DNA of 64,000 nucleotides from Myxococcus eversor (lineage in GTDB: Bacteria; Myxococcota; Myxococcia; Myxococcales; Myxococcaceae): positions 1-64,000 of the forward strand of contig NZ_JAAIXY010000024.1 in the NCBI RefSeq assembly GCF_010894455.1, given 5' to 3'. Below are positions 57,411 through 64,000 of this stretch, in pieces. Under the pieces are notes generated by a model, which did no database searches, was not told the DNA's origin, and was given only the letters and a program-made list of their open reading frames with translations. The translations under genes and the position numbers were made by a program. The first letter of the stretch is position 1. The number at the start of each line of letters is the position of its first letter.

Positions 57411-59513
57411 ATGCGCTCACGCGAGCAGGAAATGCAGGGCGGCATTGTCGAGGACGGAGAGCCGGGCCAGCCGCGCCCGCGCGTCATCAAACCGAAGTAC
57501 CTCGACATCCGCTGGACGCATGAGGAGACGCTTCCCGCCCACCTCCTGGAAGGCTTCCAGGTGGCAGTCTTCACGGGGAACGACCCGAACAACGCTGACG
57601 CCTACCTCGTTGAGCCCAAGCGCGTAGGGCCTGCGGAGCGCCGCGTGGTGGTGACGCTGCGGGTGACGTCCACCACGAGCGCGAAGTGCGCGGTGCAGGC
57701 TCTCTACGCCAACGGCAACCAGGGAAGCTGGAGGGTGCTGGGCGGCACCGTGGTGGCGGACCCGGATACCCTCACGGTGGCGACGCAGACGCTGTCCAAC
57801 GTGCCCGACGGCAGCGTCGACACCGGCCTCCTGAGCCCGGGGGCGGTGACGTCCAGCAAGGTGGCGCCGGCCGCCATCGCCACGCAGCACCTGCTGCTGC
57901 CGCCCTCGGACAACCTGGTGCCCAACGGCTACGGCGAGGCGGGCACCGCTGCGCTGGGGAACTCTCCGGAGGGGGACTTCCTCGTGGAGGAGCCGGCCAA
58001 CGCGAAGGAGGGCCGGTGGTGCCGCAGGGTGCCTCTCAACGCGGCCGGGTACCGCACCGCTGTCTGGACGAAGCGGATTTCCTGCGCGGCGGGCGACGAG
58101 TTCTCCGCGGAGGCGTGGTTGAAGTCGTCCGCGCCGCTGTCGGGCAACCAGGGGGGAGGGCTGTACTTCTTCTGGTTGGACGCCTCGGGCAACTACGCGG
58201 GTGCCAACACCCTCACGGTGGTGTCGGGACTCACCACCGCGTACCAGCGGTACAAGGTGAAGGGGGCGTGCCCGGCCGGGTGCACTGGCCTCCTGCTCGT
58301 CTGGGAGCTCAACGCGGCCGCCGCGGATATCGGCAAGGCGGTGTACCTGGACGCCATCAGCTTGCGGAAGTCGGTGACGTTCGACTTGCTGAGCGCCAAC
58401 ACGTTGCAGACGTCCAACTACGCGGAGGACGGCAGCGGAGTGCCCGTCGCGGGCGCGAAGCTGGACAACGTGGGCGTGGCGCTGAAGGTGGCCAGCCAGA
58501 ATCTCCAGGTGGGCCGCTACCCGCTCGAGGCGCTCTTCTACAAGGGGCTGGTGACGTTGGACGGGCCGGGGCCCGGCAACCGCTGCTTCTATCGTGGCAA
58601 CAACCAGGGCGCGGTGCGCGGCGGCGCGCCCAACATCGACCGCGTGCGGGTGGAGTGCGCGGACAACATCACCACCGCGTCCCTCTCCTGGGCGACGTGG
58701 CAGATCTTCCTCCAGCCCCAGGCGCTGGACGACAACTTCGACGCCATGAGGTACGCGCGCGTGGAGCTGTGGGTGCGGCCGACTGCTGGAAGTGCATTCC
58801 GTCACCAGGTGCTGCACGTCGCGCTGACGGACAGGGTGTACCGGGACGCCACCGAGTCCTCGGCGAACAATGAGGGCCGCGCGAGCTGGAGCTACATGTT
58901 CTCGGGCTCGGCATCCGCACTCAGCACCTCGGCGACGTCCGTCTGGTACCTGCTGGTGTCCGTCGTCAACGCGTACGGGGCGAGCGCCTCGAAGTGGTTC
59001 GTGCCGGCCGCCGGCCGCAACGCGGCCTTCGCCTCCCAGTACAACTCGCCGGTGGGTGGCGGCGTCGACGGCGGCGGCGGTGGCGGTGGCAGCGACGGGG
59101 GCGGGTACTGCCCCGCGCCGTGGGAGCCCATCCTCATGGAGGACGGGAGCGAGCTGCCGGCGGAGCTGGTGCGGCCCGGCATGCGCGTCCTCACCCAGCA
59201 CGAGACGTCCCTGAAGCTGGACGCCTACCAGGTGGCCGCCGTGCAGCGCGCCCGCGCGCATTGGCACCGGCTGACGCTGGAGGACGGGCGCTCTGTCGTG
59301 GCCTCCAGCCTCCACCCCCTCTTCGTCGACGGCGCCGGCTGGACGGCGCTCTCGGCGCTGCGCGCGGGGGACACGCTGCTCGGCTCCCGGCCTGGCCGAG
59401 TGGTGGGCGTCGAAGCGGTGGGAGAGGGCGACGTCGTGCGCCTCACCGTCCACGGGGCCCGCACCTACAACGTGCAGGGCCTGCTGTCACACAACGCGAA
59501 GCCCCGCGAGTAG
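57411..59513 (+). CDS. Distal tail protein with C-terminal Hint domain
   Basis: 700 residues. A beta-rich body (FnIII-like start, carbohydrate-binding-like centre GDEFSAEAWLKSSAPLSGNQGGGLYFFWLDASGN) suggests a receptor-binding or fibre-tip protein after J. A Gly-rich linker leads to Cys567 (CPAPWEPILMEDG) and a Hint domain ending SHN695-Ala696, then KPRE. Ala at +1 cannot splice, so cleavage or anchoring is expected. Same Hint subfamily as in the I-like protein. Confidence 0.8.
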   Translation: MRSREQEMQGGIVEDGEPGQPRPRVIKPKYLDIRWTHEETLPAHLLEGFQVAVFTGNDPNNADAYLVEPKRVGPAERRVVVTLRVTSTTSAKCAVQALYANGNQGSWRVLGGTVVADPDTLTVATQTLSNVPDGSVDTGLLSPGAVTSSKVAPAAIATQHLLLPPSDNLVPNGYGEAGTAALGNSPEGDFLVEEPANAKEGRWCRRVPLNAAGYRTAVWTKRISCAAGDEFSAEAWLKSSAPLSGNQGGGLYFFWLDASGNYAGANTLTVVSGLTTAYQRYKVKGACPAGCTGLLLVWELNAAAADIGKAVYLDAISLRKSVTFDLLSANTLQTSNYAEDGSGVPVAGAKLDNVGVALKVASQNLQVGRYPLEALFYKGLVTLDGPGPGNRCFYRGNNQGAVRGGAPNIDRVRVECADNITTASLSWATWQIFLQPQALDDNFDAMRYARVELWVRPTAGSAFRHQVLHVALTDRVYRDATESSANNEGRASWSYMFSGSASALSTSATSVWYLLVSVVNAYGASASKWFVPAAGRNAAFASQYNSPVGGGVDGGGGGGGSDGGGYCPAPWEPILMEDGSELPAELVRPGMRVLTQHETSLKLDAYQVAAVQRARAHWHRLTLEDGRSVVASSLHPLFVDGAGWTALSALRAGDTLLGSRPGRVVGVEAVGEGDVVRLTVHGARTYNVQGLLSHNAKPRE

Positions 59514-59543
59514 CCGGCCAGGCGCGCCGGACAGGAGCAGCTC

Positions 59544-60077
59544 ATGTCCCTGACGTCCTCAGAGGTGTACCAGCGCAATGCCGTCGAGTCCCGCAAGCGC
59601 GACGTGTCGTGCGCGCTGGCCCGCGTGCGCGGAGAGCTCGACGCCGCGGGCGCCTCCGCCCGGCACTTCGCCACCGTCGGCCAGGGGCTCCAGGTGCGCC
59701 GCGCGGAGCTGGAGGGCGAGATGCAGGCACTGGCGGCCAGCGGCGTCGCCGGGCTCACCGACGATTGGGGCAAGTACAGCGCGCTCGAGCTGGCGGCCCA
59801 GGAGGAGCGCTACCCCGCCAAGGCCCTCGCCTACGACTGGCTGGTGGCGCACCCGACGGCCACCTTCCTGGAGACGGCGGGCGAACTGGAGCGCCTCATG
59901 CTGGAGGCGCGCACCGCGGCGGGCCGGCCCTGGCTGCTGTGGCGCGCGGACGGGCTGCTGCGCGAGTGGCAGGCCAACGCGGTTGCCCGGGGGCACGTCG
60001 CCGGCAACACGTGGGAAGCGTTTCGGGACTACCTCCTCGTCATCGGGAAGGATGCTGCCCTCGGGGGCATGTTGTGA
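59544..60077 (+). CDS. Hypothetical tail-proximal protein
   Basis: 177 residues; GGAGCAG upstream of ATG 59544. Mostly helical: VSCALARVRGELDAAGASARHFATVGQGLQVRRAELEGEMQALA, later WLLWRADGLLREWQANAV. In the place where fibre chaperones often sit, but no family recognised. Confidence 0.55.
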   Translation: MSLTSSEVYQRNAVESRKRDVSCALARVRGELDAAGASARHFATVGQGLQVRRAELEGEMQALAASGVAGLTDDWGKYSALELAAQEERYPAKALAYDWLVAHPTATFLETAGELERLMLEARTAAGRPWLLWRADGLLREWQANAVARGHVAGNTWEAFRDYLLVIGKDAALGGML

Positions 60078-60194
60078 GAGGCGCTGCCGGGTTGGAGCGC
60101 TGAGTCCCGGACAGCCCTACCTGAGGGGGCTTGTCTGGATTCGGCGTTCTTTCAGGGCGTTCTAATTTATCCTGGCTGAGGGTGTGATGGGGCA

Positions 60195-60929
60195 ATGCCT
60201 CTCGGCACGTGGGAACGGACGCTTCCGGTCAGAACCTCGAAGGGGTGGCCCGAGCCCGCGAAGTGGCAGCCGTGCGCGTTCTGCGGAAAGCCAGCGCATG
60301 CTCTGGCGGAGGCGCCCGGGTCGAACGACGGCAACTCCGGGACGCTGAGTAGGAACATCCTCAATGGAGCGGAGCCTGAATCGCACCCGTGGTTCACGGG
60401 CTCCTACTCGATTGCGGCGCACCACCTCATCTGCTCGGAGTCGATGAGCGGTGATGAGGACTGGGCCTGCATCTGCTGGTACTTCGGGTACGACATCAAT
60501 GGACCGAAGAACGGCGTGTTCCTGCCGTCGGTGCCCTCGGTGGCGTGCGAGCTCCACGTCCCAGTTCACCGCGGCCCGCACTTCGGTGGCTGGGCCTACG
60601 ACATGGACCTCTCGTATCCCGAGGCGGTGATGGAACTACTGGAGGGCTATGCCGAGTCGGCGCGTCGCGGGCGCTACTGTGGCAATCCTTCCGGGCTGGG
60701 CAGCGACCTTGATGGGCTCAGCGGCACCATCCTGCGCAAGGTGGCGACCGGACGGTGGACCATCACCACCGACGGCCTCGACTACCAGGCTGGGGGGAAC
60801 GGCTGCTCTGGGGTGACGAGCCTCCAGGGGAAGCCGCCGCTGCCCTGTCCACGTGGGCGGCGCCACGGCTCGCGACACGGGACGACAAGGAAGCCTCTCG
60901 CTCGCCGTACGCTTCAGGTGGGGGCCTAG
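60195..60929 (+). CDS. AHH-family nuclease
   Basis: 244 residues. N-terminal CAFCGKPAHAL is a zinc knuckle-like motif. The AHH nuclease core is SIAAHHLICSE, GYDINGPKNGVFLP and HVPVHRGPHFGGWAYDMDL, giving the AHH, Asn and His residues of the HNH-like fold. A standalone toxin domain, without transport region. It precedes an Imm11-type gene by 2 bp, forming a toxin/immunity pair. Confidence 0.8.
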   Translation: MPLGTWERTLPVRTSKGWPEPAKWQPCAFCGKPAHALAEAPGSNDGNSGTLSRNILNGAEPESHPWFTGSYSIAAHHLICSESMSGDEDWACICWYFGYDINGPKNGVFLPSVPSVACELHVPVHRGPHFGGWAYDMDLSYPEAVMELLEGYAESARRGRYCGNPSGLGSDLDGLSGTILRKVATGRWTITTDGLDYQAGGNGCSGVTSLQGKPPLPCPRGRRHGSRHGTTRKPLARRTLQVGA

Positions 60930-60931
60930 TC

Positions 60932-61510
60932 GTGCAGCGCGAGTACTTCGTTCTGAAGCGAGCGCGCTCCCAAGAGCACCCGCTGCTTGCGTGGGCGCAG
61001 TCTGCGGCAGCGTTCCGCAAGGGCGGCAAGGTCGCAGAAGACGTGCCTGTGCAGCTCCGCCTTGGTGAGCCCGAGCCGTCCAGACCAATCATGGTCGACC
61101 ACCACAGTCTGCCGGCCCCCGTCGTTTCGCCGCGACTGAAGACGGTCCTGGAGTCTGCGAAGCTCGAGGGAGTCCAGTTCGTGCCGGCGGACGTTCACGT
61201 GCGCGACTCGGTGCTCCGTTATTGGCTGGTCCACATGTGGCGGCGAATCGCCTGTATGGACCCGGAGCGCTCGGTCTACGAGCGGTCGCCGAGCGGCGCC
61301 ACGCTGATGGGATTGGACCGCCTGGTGCTCGACGAGTCTGTTCTCGGCGACATCCCGGTGGAAGAGCGACTGGCCTTCCGTCTCGACGAAGCGGTTGTCC
61401 ACCTCTTCCATCGTTCGGTGGTGGAGCAAGTGCTTTCGATGTCGCCTCCACCGGAGGGGCTGCGGTTCATCCCGGTGGAAGAGTGGAACGACTCCTCGGC
61501 ATTCCGGTGA
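60932..61510 (+). CDS. Imm11-type immunity protein
   Basis: 192 residues from GTG 60932. Resembles the Imm11 (DUF1629-like) family often paired with AHH or other nuclease toxins: the LPAPVVSPRLKTVLESAKLEGVQFVPADV block and the C-terminal EGLRFIPVEEW. Probably neutralises the nuclease encoded immediately upstream and is co-expressed with it. Confidence 0.7.
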   Translation: MQREYFVLKRARSQEHPLLAWAQSAAAFRKGGKVAEDVPVQLRLGEPEPSRPIMVDHHSLPAPVVSPRLKTVLESAKLEGVQFVPADVHVRDSVLRYWLVHMWRRIACMDPERSVYERSPSGATLMGLDRLVLDESVLGDIPVEERLAFRLDEAVVHLFHRSVVEQVLSMSPPPEGLRFIPVEEWNDSSAFR

Positions 61511-61523
61511 TGCTCCGGCCCCA

Positions 61524-61772
61524 TCACGCCGCCACGGCCTCTACCTCATCTCTGGGGCGGGCCCCCGGATGCAGTTGCTCGACCAACTCCAGCGCCGCCC
61601 GCGCGCCCAGGACGGCGATGGCCTCCATCTCCGCCGCGCGGTAACCGTCCCGGGCCCAGGCCAAGAGCGTCTCCGCCTCCGGACTGCCGTCCAGCCCTGA
61701 GACGGCATCCAGGTAGCCCGCCTCTGCCTCAACCAGACGCTGCGTGAGCGTCCCCCTCTGCTGCGTGTCCAT
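61524..61772 (-). CDS. Hypothetical protein, minus strand
   Basis: 82 residues. The start at 61772 yields MDTQQRGTLTQRLVEAEAGYLDAVSGLDGSPEAETLLAWARDGYRAAEMEAIAVLGARAALELVEQLHPGARP, an all-helical protein. Upstream in-frame residues antisense to the coiled-coil gene were rejected. No family recognised. Confidence 0.5.
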   Translation of the reverse strand: MDTQQRGTLTQRLVEAEAGYLDAVSGLDGSPEAETLLAWARDGYRAAEMEAIAVLGARAALELVEQLHPGARPRDEVEAVAA

Positions 61773-61844
61773 GCGGGGGCTCGGACAGCATGCGCCGTGC
61801 CGGGCGACGGACGCTGTCCGCACGGGCACGGACCATGCCGTCGC

Positions 61845-62435
61845 ATGTCCCCCACGCCCCACCGCTCCCCCCTCCGCGAGGACGTCGTCAGGCTCGACGA
61901 GAAGCTGGAGGCCGTCGCCCTCCGCACCACGGAGAAGCTGGAGTCCGTTGGCCTGCGCTCCGACGAGGCGAAGCGCGCTGCTGAGCGGTACGCCGTCGAC
62001 ACGCACCGCCTCATCGAGGGCGTACGCGACGAGCTGCGTGCGCTCGCCGAGCGAGTGGCGACTGCCGAGCAGGTCCGACGCCTTGAGGAGCATGTGCGCC
62101 GGGTGGACGAGCGCGTGGACAGCGTCGACAGGCGCGTCACCGAGCAGAAGTCCGTCGTCGAGATGGTGCCCAAGCTCGTCGAGCGCATGGACGAGTTGGA
62201 AGAGCGGCTCGGCGCCCAGGACTCGCTGGTGAAGTCCATCCCCGACCTGTCCGCGCGCATGACAGGTGGCGAGCACCGCGCCTCGCGCATAGCGGGCGCC
62301 CTCTGGGTGGTGGGCGCTCTCGTCGCGGTGCTGGGGCTGGCGGGGCTGCGCGAGTTGGGGCGCTGGTTCGTCCAGGTCGCTCCGCCTGTCGTCCACGTCG
62401 AGGAGCCCGCCATCCCGCCCCGGCGCCGTCAGTGA
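61845..62435 (+). CDS. Coiled-coil membrane-anchored protein
   Basis: 196 residues; ATG 61845 chosen over 61797. A long charged coiled coil (LREDVVRLDEKLEAV through LEERLGAQDSLVKSIPDLSARM, about 10-140) and one transmembrane helix (IAGALWVVGALVAVLGLAGLREL, near 150-172), then a short tail. Located before the endolysin; possibly a lysis accessory protein. Confidence 0.55.
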   Translation: MSPTPHRSPLREDVVRLDEKLEAVALRTTEKLESVGLRSDEAKRAAERYAVDTHRLIEGVRDELRALAERVATAEQVRRLEEHVRRVDERVDSVDRRVTEQKSVVEMVPKLVERMDELEERLGAQDSLVKSIPDLSARMTGGEHRASRIAGALWVVGALVAVLGLAGLRELGRWFVQVAPPVVHVEEPAIPPRRRQ

Positions 62436-62463
62436 GTTTCCCCGGTCCACTTTCGGAGTCCCC

Positions 62464-62916
62464 ATGTCCGCCCAGCGCAATGCCTTCCTCGTCGCCGTCC
62501 TCTCGCAGATGCATGCGCCCTACCGGTGGAACGGCAAGGGCGAGCGCGACAGCACCACCGGCCAGCGCGTCTTCGACTGTTCGGGGTTGGTCACCTGGGC
62601 ATTCCGCGAAGCGGGCGGCCCAGACTGGCGCGCCCACGCCAACACCGACGTCCTGTGGGCGCGGTGTGCGGTCGTGCCGGAGGCGGAGCTGCTCCCCGGC
62701 GACCTGGTGCTGTACCACCGCAAGGGCGACCCCACCGACGCGGAGCACGTCATGGTTCACGTGGGCGGAGGCGTGGTGGTGGGCGCCTCCGGAGGCGGGA
62801 GCACGACGCTCACCCTGGCCGACGCCGCCAAGGCCAGGGCGTACGTGAAGACGTTCTCCAGTCTCGACTACCGCGCTCGTCGCATGGGTATCCGACGCCT
62901 GCCGTTCCGGCCGTGA
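62464..62916 (+). CDS. NlpC/P60 endolysin
   Basis: 150 residues. Catalytic Cys in VFDCSGLVTWAFREAGG, His in HVMVHVGGGVVVGASGGG: the NlpC/P60 papain-like peptidoglycan peptidase. N-terminal PYRWNGKGERDSTTG is the usual substrate-side loop. Standalone, next to the holin: the host-lysis enzyme. Confidence 0.88.
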   Translation: MSAQRNAFLVAVLSQMHAPYRWNGKGERDSTTGQRVFDCSGLVTWAFREAGGPDWRAHANTDVLWARCAVVPEAELLPGDLVLYHRKGDPTDAEHVMVHVGGGVVVGASGGGSTTLTLADAAKARAYVKTFSSLDYRARRMGIRRLPFRP

Positions 62917-62986
62917 GCGTCATGGCCTGGCGCGTGGCGCTCACTTTCACCCCCGCAGTCCCCTCGCAGTCGCATGGAGTTCCCTC

Positions 62987-63607
62987 ATGAAGAAGCTGTT
63001 CATCTTCGCCGCCCTCGCGGCCGTCCTCACCTCGCCCACGGCGCTGGCGGAGGCGGCCACCAGCCCGCCCGAGCCCTCGCTGTCGTCTGTTGTCTCATCC
63101 ATCCTCGTCAGCGTGGTGCCGGTGCTGGCGACCGCGCTGGCCGCTCTCATTGTCTCGGGGCTCACCGGGCTCACGAGGAAGTTCCAAGCCCAGGCCGGGG
63201 AGTCGAAGCTCGCGCTCGTCGCGGCCCGCGTCAGCATGCTGGCCGAGGGCATCGTCCGGGACATCGAAGTCACCATGAAGCCGAAGCTCGAGGCTGCGGC
63301 GGCGGACGGTGAGCTGACCCCGGCCGAGTTCCAGCAGCTCAAGGATGAAGCGCTGCAACGGCTGTTGAAGTCCCTGGGCGACCGTGGCCTCGCGGAGCTG
63401 CAGCAGGTCCTCCAGCTCTCGGCGGGCAGCGTGGGCTTGTTCCTGAGTGGCCTCATCGAGGCGGCCCTCGACAAGATGAAGGCCGGCCGTGGTGGTTCCA
63501 CCGTGGACGACGTGATGACGGCCGCGCTGTCGCTCGGTGCCATCGGCAGCTCGGCTGCGCTCGCCCCGGCGGTGGCGGCGGTCCCTCAGACGCCCCGCGG
63601 CTCGTAG
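62987..63607 (+). CDS. Holin (LLH-type)
   Basis: 206 residues. N-terminal signal-anchor (MKKLFIFAALAAVLTSPTALA), a transmembrane helix (VSSILVSVVPVLATALAALIVSGL), then ALVAARVSMLAEGIVRDIEVTMKPKLEAAAADGELTPAEFQQLKDEALQRL, matching the LLH-type superfamily 6 holins. It permeabilises the membrane to release the endolysin. Its stop codon is in the terminator loop. Confidence 0.8.
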   Translation: MKKLFIFAALAAVLTSPTALAEAATSPPEPSLSSVVSSILVSVVPVLATALAALIVSGLTGLTRKFQAQAGESKLALVAARVSMLAEGIVRDIEVTMKPKLEAAAADGELTPAEFQQLKDEALQRLLKSLGDRGLAELQQVLQLSAGSVGLFLSGLIEAALDKMKAGRGGSTVDDVMTAALSLGAIGSSAALAPAVAAVPQTPRGS

Positions 63608-63619
63608 TCGCCGCGGGGC
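63592..63619 (+). terminator. Strong terminator at end of late operon
   Basis: A perfect GCCCCGCGG/CCGCGGGGC stem (63592-63600 and 63611-63619) encloses a 10-nt loop that contains the holin stop codon (63605-63607). The following TCTCCCGTGTTCTCG is pyrimidine-rich. It likely ends the late transcript. Confidence 0.7.
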
Positions 63620-63639
63620 TCTCCCGTGTTCTCGCTGAC

Positions 63640-63819
63640 GTGCCGGTGAGGACGGGTTACCTGGAGGCGCAGGCCGGTGCTTCCTCCCTCACCGGCGCGT
63701 ACGCGCGGCTGGAAGCGGGCGCGAGGTTGAGTCCGGACCTGGGCCTCTTCGCGTTCGGGGAAGCGAACCAGCGCGAGCAGATGGCTGGCGCTGGCGTCCG
63801 GTGGACGTTCGGCTGGTAG
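63640..63819 (+). CDS. Small beta-rich protein
   Basis: 59 residues from GTG 63640. YLEAQAGASSLTGAYARLEAGARLSPDLGLFAFGEANQREQMAGAGVRWTFGW resembles a short run of barrel-like strands. It ends with Trp, as outer-membrane proteins often end in an aromatic. The frame is also open upstream through the terminator. Nothing firm can be said about function. Confidence 0.45.
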   Translation: MPVRTGYLEAQAGASSLTGAYARLEAGARLSPDLGLFAFGEANQREQMAGAGVRWTFGW

Positions 63820-63873
63820 GGCACACGGCCCGCTCCTGAGCACCGGGGCGGGCCGTCGCATGTCACGGTGAGG

Positions 63874-63993
63874 ATGGCGGCGCGCAGAACAGAGGCTCGG
63901 AAGGTGGAGGCTGCGCTGGCGCAGGAGTTTCGGTCGAAGCACCCGCACCGCACTTCGGCACGAATAGCGGGAACAGCGTGGCTGCTAGGCTGA
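63874..63993 (+). CDS. Very short basic ORF, doubtful
   Basis: 39 residues (MAARRTEARKVEAALAQEFRSKHPHRTSARIAG). The only plus-strand frame in the last 180 bp with a plausible ribosome site (GGTGAGG). Low confidence that it is a gene. Confidence 0.25.
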   Translation: MAARRTEARKVEAALAQEFRSKHPHRTSARIAGTAWLLG

Positions 63994-64000
63994 CCACACT

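Noticed and set aside
54799-59453. Two minus-strand ORFs of 637 and 678 residues opposite J and the distal tail protein
   Set aside because: Arg/His/Gly/Leu-rich low-complexity translations typical of shadow frames; plus strand encodes clear tail proteins.

Overview
The window is almost entirely a temperate, lambda-like siphophage genome (a prophage or prophage-like element) in a very GC-rich host. Strongly GC-biased codon use, cysteine-rich small lipoproteins and an AHH nuclease/Imm11-type pair suggest a myxobacterium; that host call is inference. A tRNA-Arg(CCG) gene at 52-125 opens the window and is the obvious candidate attachment site. No integrase and no second copy of the tRNA 3' end is visible, so the right-hand attachment site and integrase probably lie beyond base 64000.

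Left arm (about 0.3-18 kb, all +): a tightly packed early operon, almost every gene overlapping the next by 4 bp. It holds small unknown proteins, Ead/Ea22-like and DUF1643 proteins, a LexA-type DNA-binding domain, HNH endonuclease, DUF5131 (Gp37/Gp68), a C5-cytosine and an N6-adenine DNA methyltransferase, an ASCH-like protein, a putative replication gene with an internal array of 12 GTCCACC iterons (likely origin), a SLOG/DUF2493 protein, XRE regulators, RusA resolvase, a dUTPase relative with a damaged active site, and a family of small zinc-motif proteins.

Head module (18-32.6 kb, +): sigma-like regulator, TerS, TerL, a JAMM/MPN isopeptidase, a proteasome/HslV-like Ntn hydrolase with the Thr1/Asp17/Lys33 triad, portal, a Mom-like DNA-modification protein, an HExxH protease, MuF-like head protein, scaffold, major capsid and connector/completion proteins.

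Tail module (32.6-59.5 kb, +): tail tube, G/GT assembly chaperones with a T_TTT_TTC -1 slippery site, a 1297-residue tape measure, then M, L, K, I and J in lambda order and a distal tail protein. Both I and the distal protein end in intein-like Hint domains. Nearly every tail-gene junction is split by visibly lower-GC, mostly minus-strand cargo: lipoproteins (34.7 and 39.9 kb); a secreted caspase plus outer-membrane-like pair (41.5-43.2 kb) that interrupts a decayed antirepressor gene and brought along a copy of the tape-measure 3' end; a SMEK-domain protein (46.3 kb) between M and L; and an AAA+ ATPase / subtilisin / Lys-rich peptide / membrane-protein operon (48.5-52.9 kb) between L and K. 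The last two look like defence cargo.

Right end (59.5-64 kb): an unknown tail-proximal gene, an AHH nuclease with Imm11-type immunity protein, a coiled-coil membrane protein, NlpC/P60 endolysin, LLH-type holin and a strong terminator.
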